Assembly (NCBI GenBank): GCA_034670405.1
Contig: JAXDDX010000018.1
Span: 4,681,501 to 4,745,500 of the forward strand
DNA: 64,000 nt
Direction of reading: 5' to 3'
DNA from: Hoplostethus atlanticus
Taxonomy: Eukaryota; Chordata; Actinopteri; Trachichthyiformes; Trachichthyidae
The notes below the pieces were generated by a model. The model saw only the letters and a program-made list of their open reading frames with translations, was not told where the DNA came from and ran no database searches. Both the position numbers and the translations under genes were made by a program. Of this stretch, positions 26,453-40,663 are shown in pieces. Within the stretch, counting starts at the first letter, position 1; each line of letters starts with the position of its first letter.

Positions 26453-28990
26453 AATGTGCAATGTGATAGTACAGGTCATACAAGACATACAAGTACAAGT
26501 ATAGAACACATATTCTATACATATCCTTCGACATACAAAGAAGTATTCTCTCACTATGCATGCATGGCATGCAGCATAGTTGCAGCCATAGCTCAAAGTC
26601 CAGCAGTGCAGTGGAACATCATGTTGTCATGAGACAGTAGTATTGAGTATTGAGTATAGGAAGGAAATGCATGTAATAAGTAATGAGTAACTTCTGAGGC
26701 TTGAGGTTGATGGACATATTGTGTATAGAGACATTTCAGATCTATAGATTGTGAAACAGCGCTAGGAGATAATAGTGTGACAGAATAAACAGGAATAGGT
26801 TTATGAAGTATGAAATCAAATTTTTCTTATATTTTATGAATTAGGGGTTCAAGCCCCATAGGAGAGCAGAAGTGGAAGCATAAATTGTTGTCAGAATGGA
26901 CTGTAGGGGCAATGAATAGTTCGCTCCAGGGCCTTGTTTGATAGGTTATTATGGCAAACCATGTTTACTGGATCTACATATACCAATACTGAGATCTTGA
27001 AGTGACTGAGAATATTCTGATTAAAACATCAGAATATTGAGTTATTTGGATTTGTATATACCTTAAACAGGAATAAAACCAAATCTATGAGCATGAAAAA
27101 GTCTTGCCCAAAGATAGAAACCATAGGACCAAGACTCAAATATGTGAGGCCATCAAGATGCATGACCTAAGACTGCTTCAGTGACAATGAATGGGAAACT
27201 GACTTTGTGGACTCAGAAATACAACAACATTTATAGTATATTTATAGTAGTGATAATCTGACCCAGACAATGTAAAATATTCCCAGGGTTCTCACTGGCA
27301 CCTTTTCGGATTCCATTTGTCTGATTAAAACATGGGTTGTGTAAACACCTTAATATAAATGTAGCAGGTGAAGAACCCTCGTTGTACCGTACAGAGGAGC
27401 TGCTGTGGTGCCAGTCAGAGTCAAGCCTCCCCTGAAGAGAGCTGCCAGAACTCACACCATCACATAAACTCTTTTCTCAAACCGGAAGAGAAGACCGAGA
27501 AAACAGCAAACCAAACCCAGCTTGGCCAAAAACATGCTGAAAAAAAAGGGTTTGTAACTATCCTTCAGTCACATTAAGTTAATTGGCATTCTCTGGGTAG
27601 AGATGTGGTACTTTGTCTGAGTTTTTTTTTTCAATTTTTAGTAGTTTGAGATGTGCAAATGTAGCCCTATGCTGTCATGGTTACTGTGCACAGCAGTGCC
27701 TTATTATATGCCTTGTTTTGTTGTTTGATGGCTGTGCGTTTTAATGACAGTCACTATCCACTTGTGTTTCTTACTGCCACTTGAACATCCAGTTGAACAG
27801 GATGTGTAATCCACTAATCCACTCGGGTGTCTTTTAATTACAGTGAGGATAACAGGTCAATGGCTTACAGTTTTCAATTTTAAATTGCTTTTGTTCAGGT
27901 TTTTTGAGTGACAGAGGTGGGGCTTCTTTAGTCTTTTTCATTTCCAGGTGCTTTTTTTTAATTGCTGGCTAATTTTATTAACGCCAGAGACCTGTTTTGA
28001 ATATGACCTTGAAGTTGAAGCTGGAAAATCAGTATTGAAGGACTGTTATTAATTAGATCAGATCTGCAATCAACAGCACAGGCTATTGATTTTTAATATT
28101 AAAACCTACAAAACGCAACCGTGACATAGAACGAAATAGTAGTTCCTTATTTGACTGAATGGGCCACCTGAACGGTGAAGTTGCCTTTGACGTTTTGGAC
28201 AAACACAATTGATGAAGCGAAATTACATGAATGATTTTCCTTGCTAGATTTGCAGGTAAGTACATGTTGCTGTTGCTCTCTGCATGTCACCTTCCCTCTG
28301 GGCCAGTTCTGAAACCTCCCCCATTTCTGCCCGGCAGCTGCAGCTGTGGAACAAGTGGAAGATTTCACAGTCCGCGCCATGCTGTAAACCGATATGAATG
28401 GAAGGCAGTGGGGCAGATTGCACACAAGGCTTAAAACAAAGGGGTGGGGTGGGGGGATCCTGCATTTACCCCCCACCCCCCAGCATCGAAATAATTGTAT
28501 AAAGATACCTATGGAACAGAAACCAAGAGTTTCAGGCAGCAATTATGGGGCAATTAGATATAGGACGTAACAAGAACAGAAAAGGGTCTTTTGGTCAGGT
28601 CAGTTGCTCTACTTTTCAACTCAAGAGCAGTAGTTCATCTCTGATTACAACTAGGAATGTTGTTTGCTACAAAACCCCCTTTTTATTATAACGCTGATAT
28701 GTATTCATTGATAGACTACAAATTCGCCCTACCCCAACTCCACAGTCATAGCCTAAATATAGTGAGGATTTTACCTCAAAGCAAACCCATCTATTAACCC
28801 CACCGCAAAATATGTGTCACTACAGCACACCTTTCCGTCCATCACACCTTCTGCCGTCCATCAGGCATGAAGTGTGTCTATGCGCTGTTACAACTGTCCA
28901 ACTATTCTCCCACGGGAGACATTTAACGTCTGCTCGGGGACCAATCACATCCCGGATGACAACAGAGATGCGCCATCCGATGTCACCACT
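26453..28990. other. spacer upstream of gfra3, no recognised gene
   Basis: AT-rich with short unsupported frames. Distinct items are a G-rich/C-rich inverted segment at 28440-28483 and a texture that becomes less repetitive after about 27,600. Confidence 0.55.
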
Positions 28991-29410
28991 CTGACACCAA
29001 CTCTGACTGGAGAGCTGGAGAGCTGGAGAGCTGCGACGCAACGAAGTGCGAGTACGACACGACGCGGACTGGGTCTTCTTAATTAATTCAAGCGGACTGG
29101 CAATCACCTGCCAGCTAGCAAGAAACTTTTGGGATCAATGTTTGTTTTAGTTGTTTTTTTTCTGAGTAGCAACTAAATGAAATGTACCGAATGCGCTCAC
29201 CAGAGATCAGTGGGACTGGGATCAGGAAAATAGATGGGATGACAAAAATCGCGAGAGCTTGAATTGCCCGATTTCTGTTAAGTTTTGGCAACTTTGTGTA
29301 GCCCGTCCAGTCTCAGTCAGCACGGGCGCAGAGGCGGCTGGATGTCACAGCCGGGTGTTTGAGCTTCACCGAGCCGCGTGCTGCCAAGTTCCCCAATCCC
29401 CAACTCTCCA
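28991..29410 (+). promoter_or_regulatory. probable gfra3 promoter and 5' UTR
   Basis: GC and CpG content rises here compared with the surrounding AT-rich DNA (for example GCGACGCAACG near 29032 and GAGCCGCGTGCTGCC near 29372), just before the signal-peptide exon. Three tandem GAGCTGGAGA-like units lie at about 29011-29033. A seven-codon upstream ORF (ATG 29342, TGA 29360-29362) ends 48 bp before the proposed start, if the transcript includes it. No TATA box was recognised. Confidence 0.5.
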
Positions 29411-29465
29411 ATGTCACCGGGCACGATGATGATCATTGGACTTCTTCTGAATGTCTTCTCTCATG
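29411..29465 (+). CDS. gfra3: gfra3 exon 1 (signal peptide)
   Basis: Encodes [18 protein letters not shown] plus one base of a split Gly codon, then donor GTAAGC. Joined to exon 2 the N-terminus continues [11 protein letters not shown], a good signal peptide with likely cleavage near residue 23-25. Start codons at 29426 and 29429 in the same frame are alternatives, since the first ATG has a weak context. Confidence 0.8.
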
Positions 29466-32400
29466 GTAAGCAGCGTATTTCTCGTTTGGGTTGTGGGTTA
29501 TTTTTCTGTTTTATGTCTAGAGGGTAAACCCCATTATATGGTTGCGTTTATAATATTTATATCTTTCTAATTGATTTAGGGTGTTTGTGAAGTCTATTGC
29601 TGCGTGGTGCTGCCCAGTGTTTGTATTTCCCATAGAGAAATAACTTATTTCCCAATTCATCTTGTTTAAATGCCTCTTGGATGGGCTTATTTGAGCAGCA
29701 TGCAGAATGTCAGATTGTCTTGCGCTTGTCTGGTGAATAGCTTTAATATATTGTATTATAGTTTTAACATGCCCATAAGGACACTGGTCCTCAGTTTATG
29801 TTGCTGACAATACCGTTTTTACATGTCCGCTGAAAAGCAGGGAACTATTAGTGTGTCACAATTTGGTCATGAGTGAGAACAGAATAAATTGGGAAAGATA
29901 GGCTGACTTTGCTTTGCATTTGGGGACATGTTCTGGTCCAGAACTAGGAATAAAACTTTATGGGGCCATAAAAACCATCAAAATGAGATTCAGTGTGTCA
30001 AAGTCATTATCTAAAGAGTAGCTTCAGATTTTACATCTGGATGACATCATAGGTTGGAGTCTAGTTCTGTTATTTGTGGCTTGGTCACATGCCAAAGAAT
30101 TATTCATGTCCCAAATATTGATTGGGCTGTGCTAGACCATGGGAATATCATGTATGAACTGTTAAATTGAATGATATCCGCCTTCACATTAGGCCAATTT
30201 GGCTCCCATATGTGTAAATTACTCTGGAAGTCTGCATGTGCATTTTACACACATTGTGCATGTAAATCAAGCAGAAGGTGGTAGGATGAAAGATGAACAA
30301 TGCATTAATGTTAGCAAAAATGCAAATCTGTGTGAACATAAGACTGACAGATATGTGGGGTCAGTGTATTTGCAAATGATCACATGGACATTAACTGACG
30401 AAACAAAAAACTGTGATATTGACGTGTTCAAGCGAATTTGGTAGGCTGGCCCTGTCAATATAGTGTTTTTTTTATTCATTATATCCTCTATTTACTCATT
30501 GTTGTCCAGCAGTGGACCCTGGCTCATTGTCAGCATACAGCTATATAATACATTAAACCTATTCCTGTAAAATGAGTTATAATCAAAAGTCTATGTGACT
30601 GTGATTGAAACACTCAAATCTCCCAGCAGCGCATAAGACATGGTGACCTCTGGTTATAGATATAGAAATAAGGATGTCATTGTTGGGCGTCTTCAGTGCT
30701 CTTATCCTTCCTGACCAAGCCAAGTATCATTTTTCATTAGTTGAATATGGTTGTATGCGTTGTCTTCATGGTCATTTTACTGGTTCAGGTCATGTGTCAT
30801 CATGGACCTCCAGTGTCTGTGGAGAAGCCAATGATCCCCTCTTCACACAGACAATATGAACTCTTCTCATAAATGGCAACTATTGTAAAATTCCCTGAAC
30901 TCTGCTGGTCACTGCAGACCACGGCCAAATAATATTTACAAATAACTGTTAGCATTTATTTTAATGTGTTTGTAGCACTAGATGGGTGGGGTTCACTTCA
31001 TTCAGGCAATTTCAGATCATGTCAGGTGAGGCTGTCGATCAGAGAGTCACAAAATGAATGATAAATCATTTCCTGTGAATGTCAAAAGTTCTTGGTGCTC
31101 ATTATATCATCAGATATGGTAGACCCCACCCATCTGGCATTTAGGTAGAATAAAACAAACAAAGAAAAAAAAAAGAAGAAGTATTTGCAAATACAATTTA
31201 ATCTTGGTCCGAGACATTACCAAATAAGTTACTTCTATCTAGCAAATTAGAAAGAAAATTGTATGTCATTGACAGAAAAAATGCAGTGGACGTGAAAAAG
31301 TGATTTCTATACATAATTACCCAGCTAAACAAACATTAATGTCTGGGATCTTTCATAGAGTGTTTCTAAATGTTGATTTTCCAGGTCCAGATTTAGGCTA
31401 ATCATAGACTAACAGTATCTAGGCTCTCCATATCTGTCCAGGTCTAAATCTAGTCTGGAAATAGCCCCCCTCAAACTCTATTCCATTTCGACCCTTACGT
31501 TATGGTGTTATTCTTGAAATCTAAAACTTCTGCTGGCCTTGTAGGCTTTATGAACTGAACCTTGGCAGTGGGAACTTAAGGGGAAGACCCCAGCCTTCCC
31601 AATATGTCTGTCAGCATTAACACTTCATGGAGGTCAGCGCTAAAAGTCTATCCAATTTCATTTTTAATGTTTCTTTTGAGCCTAATGTTTGTTCCCAAGA
31701 TTGAATCCCGTAGTAACTACATTAAAATGGAAGGATTGCACCTGTGTGTATCTTTTAAAGCGTTAAAATGTCTTGGCCTCATCTTAGGTTACACATTTTT
31801 TACTGCCTGGGAACAGAAGCATATTCTTACATCCACAGACAAATACTCTTTCACCGTTCCAAAGTTTAGGTTAAAGAAAAAAGTGACTGAGGATTTGGGA
31901 TTAGGGCTTTGTGCTTTGCTACAGCCTGCCTGAGGAAATAATTGGATACACATTTTATAAACTTCTATTTAACTGAGAACTTGTTGTTCTTGTTCTCGTT
32001 GTGCCTCTATGCGCTAACTAACATCAGCACTGATTTTAATTTAAATTTGACTTTTACTTTATTATTATACCAGTTCTTCTATAATGAACACAGCTGAGCC
32101 ACAATTTTTCCATTTTAATTCCCTGCTAAGTGCACATAGTGTTATTTATATTGTGTTGCTATTTTGCCTTTGTTTTTACCTTCTTAATGACAATAATGGA
32201 ATGACATCTCGGGAAGCTTTTGTCACACAAATAATGTGTGAGATGAATATGATGGAGATAAATGGAAACCTGGCTATTGTTGGGTGACATTACCCGACCT
32301 TGAAACGACGTTGGCAGCCCTACGTGGATTAGTCTTACGGACGCAGCGCAGACGGTGGCCCTGCAACTGGTGATCGAGTGGAGCTATTTGGGTACTTCGT

Positions 32401-34941
32401 TTGGGGGGCATGCTTGTGCCACAACATTATTGTCATAAATTTCTCAGGGTCCGATTTAGACTTCATAAAGTTCCACTGGTCTAACACGGATTGAGATTCA
32501 CACATTTGAGCTGTTCCTATTCAGACTTGTGCTATTTGATGTGTGCACTGAGGATTTTGGGCGTGCCTTTTCCTTTGCACATTCAAAACTTTGGCTTTGT
32601 CTTTCCCATCAGGCCTTTTCATGGCCTTGAACTTGCCATGGACTTTTTTTTTATTCATGTCGTTCTGCTGAGGCATTGTCTTTAAATATGCCTGTAATGT
32701 TTTGCTTTGGACGACGGTGCAAAAAGATTGAATTGGCAACATGCCTTTTGGACTTCAATTAGATAAACACACAATAAAATATACTTTACAAAATTATTTA
32801 GGATATTCCACAATTTTGCCTATAACAAATTACTGAAATAATTTTCACATCAAAAGTAATTTATATCAAATATGAGTTTCTTAATAACAACTGCTGTCTG
32901 CTCATCTCACTGAAAAGCCAGTCTGTAAATGCAAAATGCTTGGCACAAAACATAATTTGTGCCCAACACACATAATGTGTGTGACACATAAAATTGGCAC
33001 AAGCGGTTGTTATGGCCACATCTGCATCACATGTCTTTTTCTGTTCCTATAAATTTGTTCATGGCACCAATGACATTTGGAAACCCTTTGATTGTGCAAT
33101 CCTTGTGCAATCAGTGTCTGGGCAATACATTTATTTGCTTCAATGCCATTAAGAACTGTGCCAGGCAGTGGGAGACAGAGGCCTGAAATACTCCCACAGC
33201 AACCCTGGACACCCTGTCTGGCTGACACAGCACCTGACGCAAGGGTCCACGTTACCTGGAGTGACACAGGAGGGATGTCAGCTGTGTGATCTGGCGCTAC
33301 AAATCAGCGGCACAGCTCAATGAGTGAGGCCCTATCCATGCGCAAACGTTGAATGCACTGGCATCTGTTACTACCCACCGTGCACCCTAGTAGTGCCATC
33401 TTCTTTGATGATCCTTTAAAAGCTCGCAGGACACATCTTGTTTGCGTAGTTGGGGCGAGATGTCAAATTGCTTTAAATACCATTCCAATAATCCATAGAC
33501 CAATCAACAGCGTTGCAGTCTAATTCATTTCCTTCAAGCTTTTATGGCTGAACAATTCAAATCTTTGGCATTTATTAGTGTGCAGTGTCTTTTTTTCCAT
33601 CATGAGCATGTTGAGAGCACTGGCCGTGTTACATGGTTTTGGGTCTGTAAGGAAAGAAGCTTATTGACTCCACGTCAGTGCAGTGCAGTGGGGTGCATGC
33701 AGAAAAAATGACTTAAGCATAACTGAATTGCCCTTAAGTCAAGGTTCGAATTGCACCCTTACTGAATGAGGAGACTCAGCCTATTAGCTTGCATAAACTA
33801 AGGAGCAAACAAATGTGTAATTTGCCCTCATGATGCAATTTTGGTGAATCAGGTAGGAATTTTCCTACACCTACAGCTTTGTGGATAGAGATGATTAGCA
33901 GGGTACCTAGCTGGGCCAGTGCTGAACGATTCAAGGAAGTTGCAGCTTTTTGTAAAGGCAGAGTATTGCTAGTTAGGGAGAGAAGCAGGAAATTGAGTTG
34001 GTGTTGTTCTTTGATGGGGAATTTCCACAGAGGATGTATTTGGATTGTCCTAGTTATTGACTGTATGTGGATTCTCCAAGGAGATGTTACTTTTGTCAGC
34101 AGTGTGCTCATGTTGTGATTGTCTGTGGAGGATGCATGCAGTGTGGCGTGTTGTTGGTTGATTTGGTTAAAGTGGGAGGCAGAGAGTTTCCATCATAAAG
34201 GGAATAATGAAATAAAGCAGGTACAGATTCGTAGGGGGACTGAGGAGGAAGGATTTGCAAAGATGAGAGCAGAAAAAGGGAATGTCCAATGCTGAAGCAG
34301 AGAAGATGAGGGAGTTTATGAGATATTGATGATGAGAGAGCAGATGAAAATCATAAAGAGGATTGGTGTGGTGATCTGGATAAAGCAAGATTGTTTTGCT
34401 ACGTGGCTTGGATTTGATTCAATTAGAGGTGATTTGATAAAAAAAACTGCCAGTCTTCTCTCAAGTCAAGTTACTGCCCAACAATCTGGAAGCTCTACTG
34501 CGCATCCCAACCCACTAGCACTTGAAAGGAAGGAAGAAAAAATGTGCCTAACCAGTTCACCCACTGTGAACTGTTGATATGTGGTGTGTGGTTGTCGTTG
34601 ATGGCATTATCCCTCATCAGCTTTGCCTCACAAATTCTATTAATCACCCCGGGGAGAAATCAATAGAGTGTATTATGGCGCACATATCACAGTAATTCAT
34701 CTCACATTCTCATTACGAAGGGTTTTGCTTTGATTTCCTCATTTTTCTCTAAACTCACTCACACCAACTGTGCCTGTAATTCAGACTGTCACTTCACCAA
34801 TTTGTTGTACGTGAAAACAATCCCACATGTGCGCGCGGTGCCTCTTCATCATCATGACAATAAAGACGGTTCAAGATATTACCATAATTATGACCTGCCT
34901 GCTGGACAAGATTTAACAGAGCTGTGTGTACATGTGTGTGT

Positions 34942-34994
<53 letters not shown>

Positions 34995-37900
34995 CTCTCT
35001 GAAACTAAAATTGCTCATACTGCCTTTCTTTGTCATGGTAAGCCTGGGGGAAACAATGAACAAACTGTTTATTGCCCAAAAAGGAGATTACATGAAGCCT
35101 GTTTAATTGCACGACCTAAACCGGTAGATTGTCTTTACGTCAGAAGTGATCTGGTTGTCTACGTTCCCCAGGACAATGTACGCAGTTATCTACTGGAGCG
35201 AGCGATCAGTCGTTCTGTCATCCACACAAATTATGTGTGATTTTGTATTTCATAAAAGCAGAGGCCTACATTTTACAATGATTATTATTTTGATGTATTT
35301 TAGGTCCCCTTGTCTTGAATGTAATCATTACCATGGCATGCTTTGGGGCTATGGCCACGTAAATGACTCCTTGCCCTGTGTCTTAGTAGTGTCTCTTCTT
35401 TCCCCTTTCTTCCAATGGGGTCAGTGCAATAGCCTCGGAGGTTTTCCTGAAGCGGCGATGAAGCGCGTCCTCTGTTTTTGATGCGTCTCATGCCAAAGTG
35501 AGATGTGGACCTCATGTGGCGTCTGGGATTGCAAACATGCTGAACCAGAATGTGATTTCAGCTGTGGCTTGTGCTCACAGTCAGCATGAGTTTAAATGAA
35601 GAATGTGACCATTTAATCAAAATGCTGTGTCAGTGTTTCTTTGTTTCTATGTGTGTGTATGAGCTTGTGTGATGTATACGTTAAAGTGGTAATCGGTGAC
35701 ATTGTAGTTTGTTTTTTGTTTTTTTCTAAATCTTTGGTGATAAGCGTTCATTGCTGTGGTATTTCTGCCTTGCACTTCCCAGAAATCACTTGTCAATCAA
35801 ACAGTGTTGCTAGTAACGTGATGTATTGTTCCTTGGATCTTTTGTTGATGAAGTTTGAGTTTCTGTAGGTGGCGCTCTTTTCTTTTCTAGCCGACCCATC
35901 ACCGGAGGGTCGTTGGTTCGATCCCCGGCACCACCAGGAGGGTGTATTCCAACTGTGAGCTGGTGATTAAAAAAAAATGACCGGTGTCACAGCTACGGTG
36001 CCCACCACTGGCAGTGTGCCGAAGTGCCCTTGAGCAAAAACTGCTCCAGGAAAAGAATTTCACTGCATGTATGTGACAATTAAAGTTCATTCATGAACCT
36101 GTTTCTCAAAAGCATCACTTCCTCTGCGCCAGAGGATTTTTCCCTGGAAAACCCTACCCAACACAAATATTAAAGCTTTCATAAACTGGTTATAGGTTGA
36201 ATCACTGTTAGCCTGTGTTATATCAATTAAAATGGACATTAATTTCCATGAAAATGTGGCAGATGATTACTTTAATGTATAGGACTATAAATGGGTACAG
36301 ATCTGTGTTAAAAGGTGTGCATTAAGCTCAAGCCTTTGAATGTTTACTCCATATAATTACAGCTACACTACACACATTTGTAAAGCTATTTGTCAGCCTA
36401 TTCCTTGCCTGTGGTTTAAAACTGATAGGACATCAGAAATTAATGAGATAAAGTGAACAAAGTGCCTTGCCTACCCAAGCTGTTTTTTCTTAACCTGAAA
36501 TTACTCTGTATACGCTGTAATTGCAAGGGACAATTACGTGTCACGTTTGAGAAAATTAATTTCCTGAAAAGCTTCATCCGAATGCATCTTTATGAAGAGG
36601 GCTTTCATTTTCCTTCTCCGTCTGCCTCCGCATTTTTGTGCTTTTCAAGGAGAAACAATCACTATTATGAAATTAAGTTTTATAGATTGTGACTTCCACT
36701 TAATCTAGAGAGAACATTGCCAACATTGCCAATTAACATTTTAAATATTTAATGGGACAACATGTCTTTCCATGTAATAATTAGTTAGTTGTGTAGGAAA
36801 TGTGTGCTTTTTGATTGGTCATAATTGAACGGCCCTTGTATAACGTAATGGGATGAATAATTTTTAGATAGACTGGCCATGGTTGTAATTCTACAATAAA
36901 CAGGCACATTTGTTTGTGTGCCATGGTTTGTGGGTGCAAACCCAGGGTGCAACATGGCAGGTCTAAACATAGATACCTGACTGTATTTCACTCTACACAT
37001 GTTGCTACACATAGTCAGAATAAAACTCTGCTTCAGCTCCTTTTGAGCGAATTAAAGGGGGAAAATGTCCTCATAGTGACCAGGACATTCATATTTCTTC
37101 GCTCAGCCACAGTAATCCAGAGTCGCACTCAAGTTGTAAGGGTGGCCAAGTCAGGTCAAATATATTTGCTTTTAACAATGTGCTTACAGATGAAACCAAG
37201 CAAACAAACACATCACACATTTCAAAATATAAGGGGTGTGTGTGTGTGTGTGCGTGTGTGCGTGTGTGCGTGTGTGCGTGCGTGCGTGCGTGCGTGTGCG
37301 AAGAATATACAGGAACACACAGTACATGACAGCCTGCAGGGAAGGAAATGAAGCAAGTGTTTTGGTTGATTTGGTGGAAATGAAGTTACAGTGTAAAGCT
37401 GTGGTCTTGGAATTAAATAATGACACAGTGTCTGAATCTCTGACATTGGCAGGAAGCTTGTTCCAAATGGAGGCAAAAGGCTGTGCATGTGTCCTTAATA
37501 ATTATTATAATAATAAAAATAATTATTTTGTCAACTTCTTAACTTAACAGTTTTGTGAAAATGGATACAGCACCAGCGGAAGGAAAAGAACAACTAGCAT
37601 AACTAGTTGGCTTAGTGTCATCCTGGGAGCGTGTGACTCTAACAGACTGCAAAAAGGAGGTGCAGGAAGGGGAGGGCAGACAGCCAGGTTTTAAAAATGA
37701 GTAGGAAGCACCATATGTGCATCACATTTCTGTAAATGTATAATAGTCTATGTTAAGCTCACTTCTTGTGTGACTTTAGGAAAGATGAGTGTAACGTGGT
37801 TGATTCCACACAGTACAACCATTTCACTCCAAAATTGACATACATAGCTACACTTGGATAACTCATATGGACCTTTATCAGTGAGCAAACTGAAAAAAAA

Positions 37901-38640
37901 GAGAAAAAAAGAGAAATGTGAGTGCCATGGTTTGTGGGCAAACCTGAGTGCTCGCAACATAAGTGCCTCCGTTTCAAAGGTATTGAATAAGATTGTGCTT
38001 CATAAAGTTGAATGTAGGTAACAATGATTAAAGTTTTTGATTAGAGTCTAATAGGGATGGCAGTTGTATACTCCCTTTCATTTCATCTTCCCAGTTGGAT
38101 ATAATTGTAATCTGTAGTGCAGTGGAGGGCATCTGCAGGTCTATGGGGTACACTCACCTTGCTCTGTGGGCATATCATCTTAATTACTACTGACTAATAT
38201 TGTATGGTAAGACCACAGTATACCCAACTACTGGGCACAATATACCAGCGTATTAAACCAACCGCTACAATGCTGATGGTAATGTTGGTAAGCAGCAGGT
38301 TTGTCCACTGACATCAGCGTTTTCTCCATCATCTATCTTCCATCCAGGAAGTGCTCTAGCATCTGCATCCCTAGACTGTCTGGTGGCAGAGCAGGGCTGT
38401 GTCCAGGAGCAGGCCTGCATGGTGCTCTATAGGCTGCTGGAGTACTGTGCAGCTGAGGAGGCGGTGTCACCCCTTGGCCCAGATGCACGCTGGGAGTGTC
38501 TGGAGGCCCAGAATTCTTTGCAGCAGTACCGCCCCCTTCAGGTTTGCAAGTGCCAGCGTGGGTCTCGCAGAGAGGAGCATTGCCTCAGGGTCTACTGGAC
38601 TGTCAGATTTGCAGGTGGGATTGGAGTGTGTAAATACATG

Positions 38641-38696
<56 letters not shown>

Positions 38697-40626
38697 CGTG
38701 TGCGTGCATGTGCGTGCATGAGTTTTGCATTCTCAACTACATAATATGTGTAATAATAATAATCACTTTGTCTGTTCTTTCAGCATATGATGAGTATGAG
38801 GTGTCTCCATATGAAGAACTGGAGTTAAACTTAGTGAGAAACATTGAGATGTCACGTATGGCCTCCATCATGGCAGGTACGACTCCCATCAAACAACAGT
38901 TGGTAATAATTACAGTGTAATGATTTTTTCCCCTAATATGCATTACTCCCTTTTCTTCCTGACAACCCCCAGCTTCCTCTCTTTCTGTGGATGGCCAAAA
39001 CCAGTGTCTAAAGGCAGCCCAGGACTGTGGCCTCTACGAGAAGTGTGGCTCTCTGCGGTCAGAATATGTCGTGGCCTGCATCAAGCGAGCAACAGTCTCT
39101 GACGACAGCTGTAACCGACAGAAATGCCACAGAGCACTGCGGCGCTTCTTGGAGCGCGTGCCAGAGGAGTACAGCTTCGCTCTGCTCTTCTGTCCCTGCT
39201 CTGATACTCTGTGTGGGGAGCGCCGGAGAAAAACCATTGTACCATCATGCTCCTATGAGGAGAATATTAAAGGAGAGGAAAGAACGGGCAAACCCAATTG
39301 CCTCAGCCTGCAGAGCTACTGCTCTAGGGATGAGCTGTGTAGGTGAGCAGTGTGTTTGGGCCTATCTAGATATCAGAACTGTTCTAATTAGGGTCCTAAC
39401 AATCACCACAAAGTAGAAGTAGAACCACAAAGAGCCATAAAGTCTCACAATGTGTATCGCAAAGGACGACATACAGTACCACAAAATACTAGATGGAACT
39501 ACCAAGTACCAGAAAACGTACCACAAAGTATGTAAAGATTAGCACTGACAACAGCTGACATGTTTGAGAGGCACTTCTGTGAGTTTCCATTGAGAGGATG
39601 TGGAAAAAGCATTTTTCAACACTCATCAAGCCATTCCTTGTCTTATTTTGTTTAATTCTAGTGCTAAACGTATCATTTTGCAGGTCTGATTTTGATCTGC
39701 CATAAACTCCATAAAGGTGATTTTCTTAAAACTGTTAGAATTAAAGTGCTTTACCTACAAATAGGAGAGTAAAGATATTTTAGATTTTGTGTGCATGCAA
39801 ACATTTTGATTGGAAACTTCATGCTTCTAAACATTTTATTATTTAAAACCTATACTACGTAATTCCCAAGGGGAACAATTACCTCTGCTGAATTGTGGGA
39901 AGAGAACCATATCAAAATCATTATTTAACCTCACCAGAATACCTAAATATGATGTTTTTTATTCCACGGAAATAAATTATGAACCCACTAATGCATTTGG
40001 CTTGCAGACCCACTGCGGATCCCTCAGTGCGCTTCATGTTTGGATACAAATTATTTGTGATATTTGGCATGATTGGAATTGAATTGTGGTATGTCTGGCC
40101 ACAGAGTTTAATCATCAGGTGTGAGAAATATTCCTACCTTCAAGCAGTATTTGACTTTTGTAGAACATCAATTTTTAGTACACACACCTCCATGGGAGTT
40201 CAGAGGCAGTTAACCTCTGAGATTAGCTACCCCGGGGAGTCGCTGTCACCACCAGCATTGATTATTCCCAGCTCTTAATACCAATAACTGCAAAGAGGTA
40301 AAAATTACTTTGTAAAAAGTATGACCATAGACCTAGAATGGAATAAGTATCTGGGTCTGTCTGGGTTTGTCTATGTGATAGAAGATGTATTTTTGGATTA
40401 GGTTTTCCAACAGAAAACAAGTGAGTATAGAGGCATAAAGGCTAGAAAATGAAAATGTTCAACTAAAGTAAAATATGGCTTCACTATCTCTCTCTCTGTG
40501 TTTTCTCTTTTGTCCACTTATGGTCAGGTTTGTTTTCTCTTTGCTATTCCAGTCTCCCAAAATAAAAACTGTCAAAACACTATGAATCTCACTCACTCTA
40601 ATTCCAGTGTTTTCTTCTTATCTATG

Positions 40627-40663
<37 letters not shown>

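Larger units (their letters stand above)
29466..38347 (+). other. gfra3 intron 1 (8.9 kb)
   Basis: Long first intron, as is common in this family. It contains a small inverted repeat (31380-31462), (TG)n arrays at 34921-34991 and 37236-37300, a tRNA-derived SINE near 35880-36096 and complex blocks that might be regulatory (see findings). No convincing additional exon is visible. Confidence 0.8.

Noticed and set aside
26000-26596. 198-codon frame as a host gene
   Set aside because: Its recognisable part is Tc1 transposase; the remainder comes from non-homologous flanking DNA.
26846-26862. tRNA B-box-like GGGTTCAAGCCCC
   Set aside because: No upstream A-box or pairing stems; chance match.
29317-29340. 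REST/NRSF silencer element before gfra3
   Set aside because: Only the left half (TCAGCAC) fits; the right half does not match the consensus.
31604-31933. 109-codon frame inside gfra3 intron 1 as an extra exon or nested gene
   Set aside because: No cysteine pattern of the receptor, no convincing splice sites and no recognisable family.
35899-35930. Functional tRNA gene at the B-box GGTTCGATCCC
   Set aside because: No cloverleaf or intact A-box; the following sequence is a SINE body.
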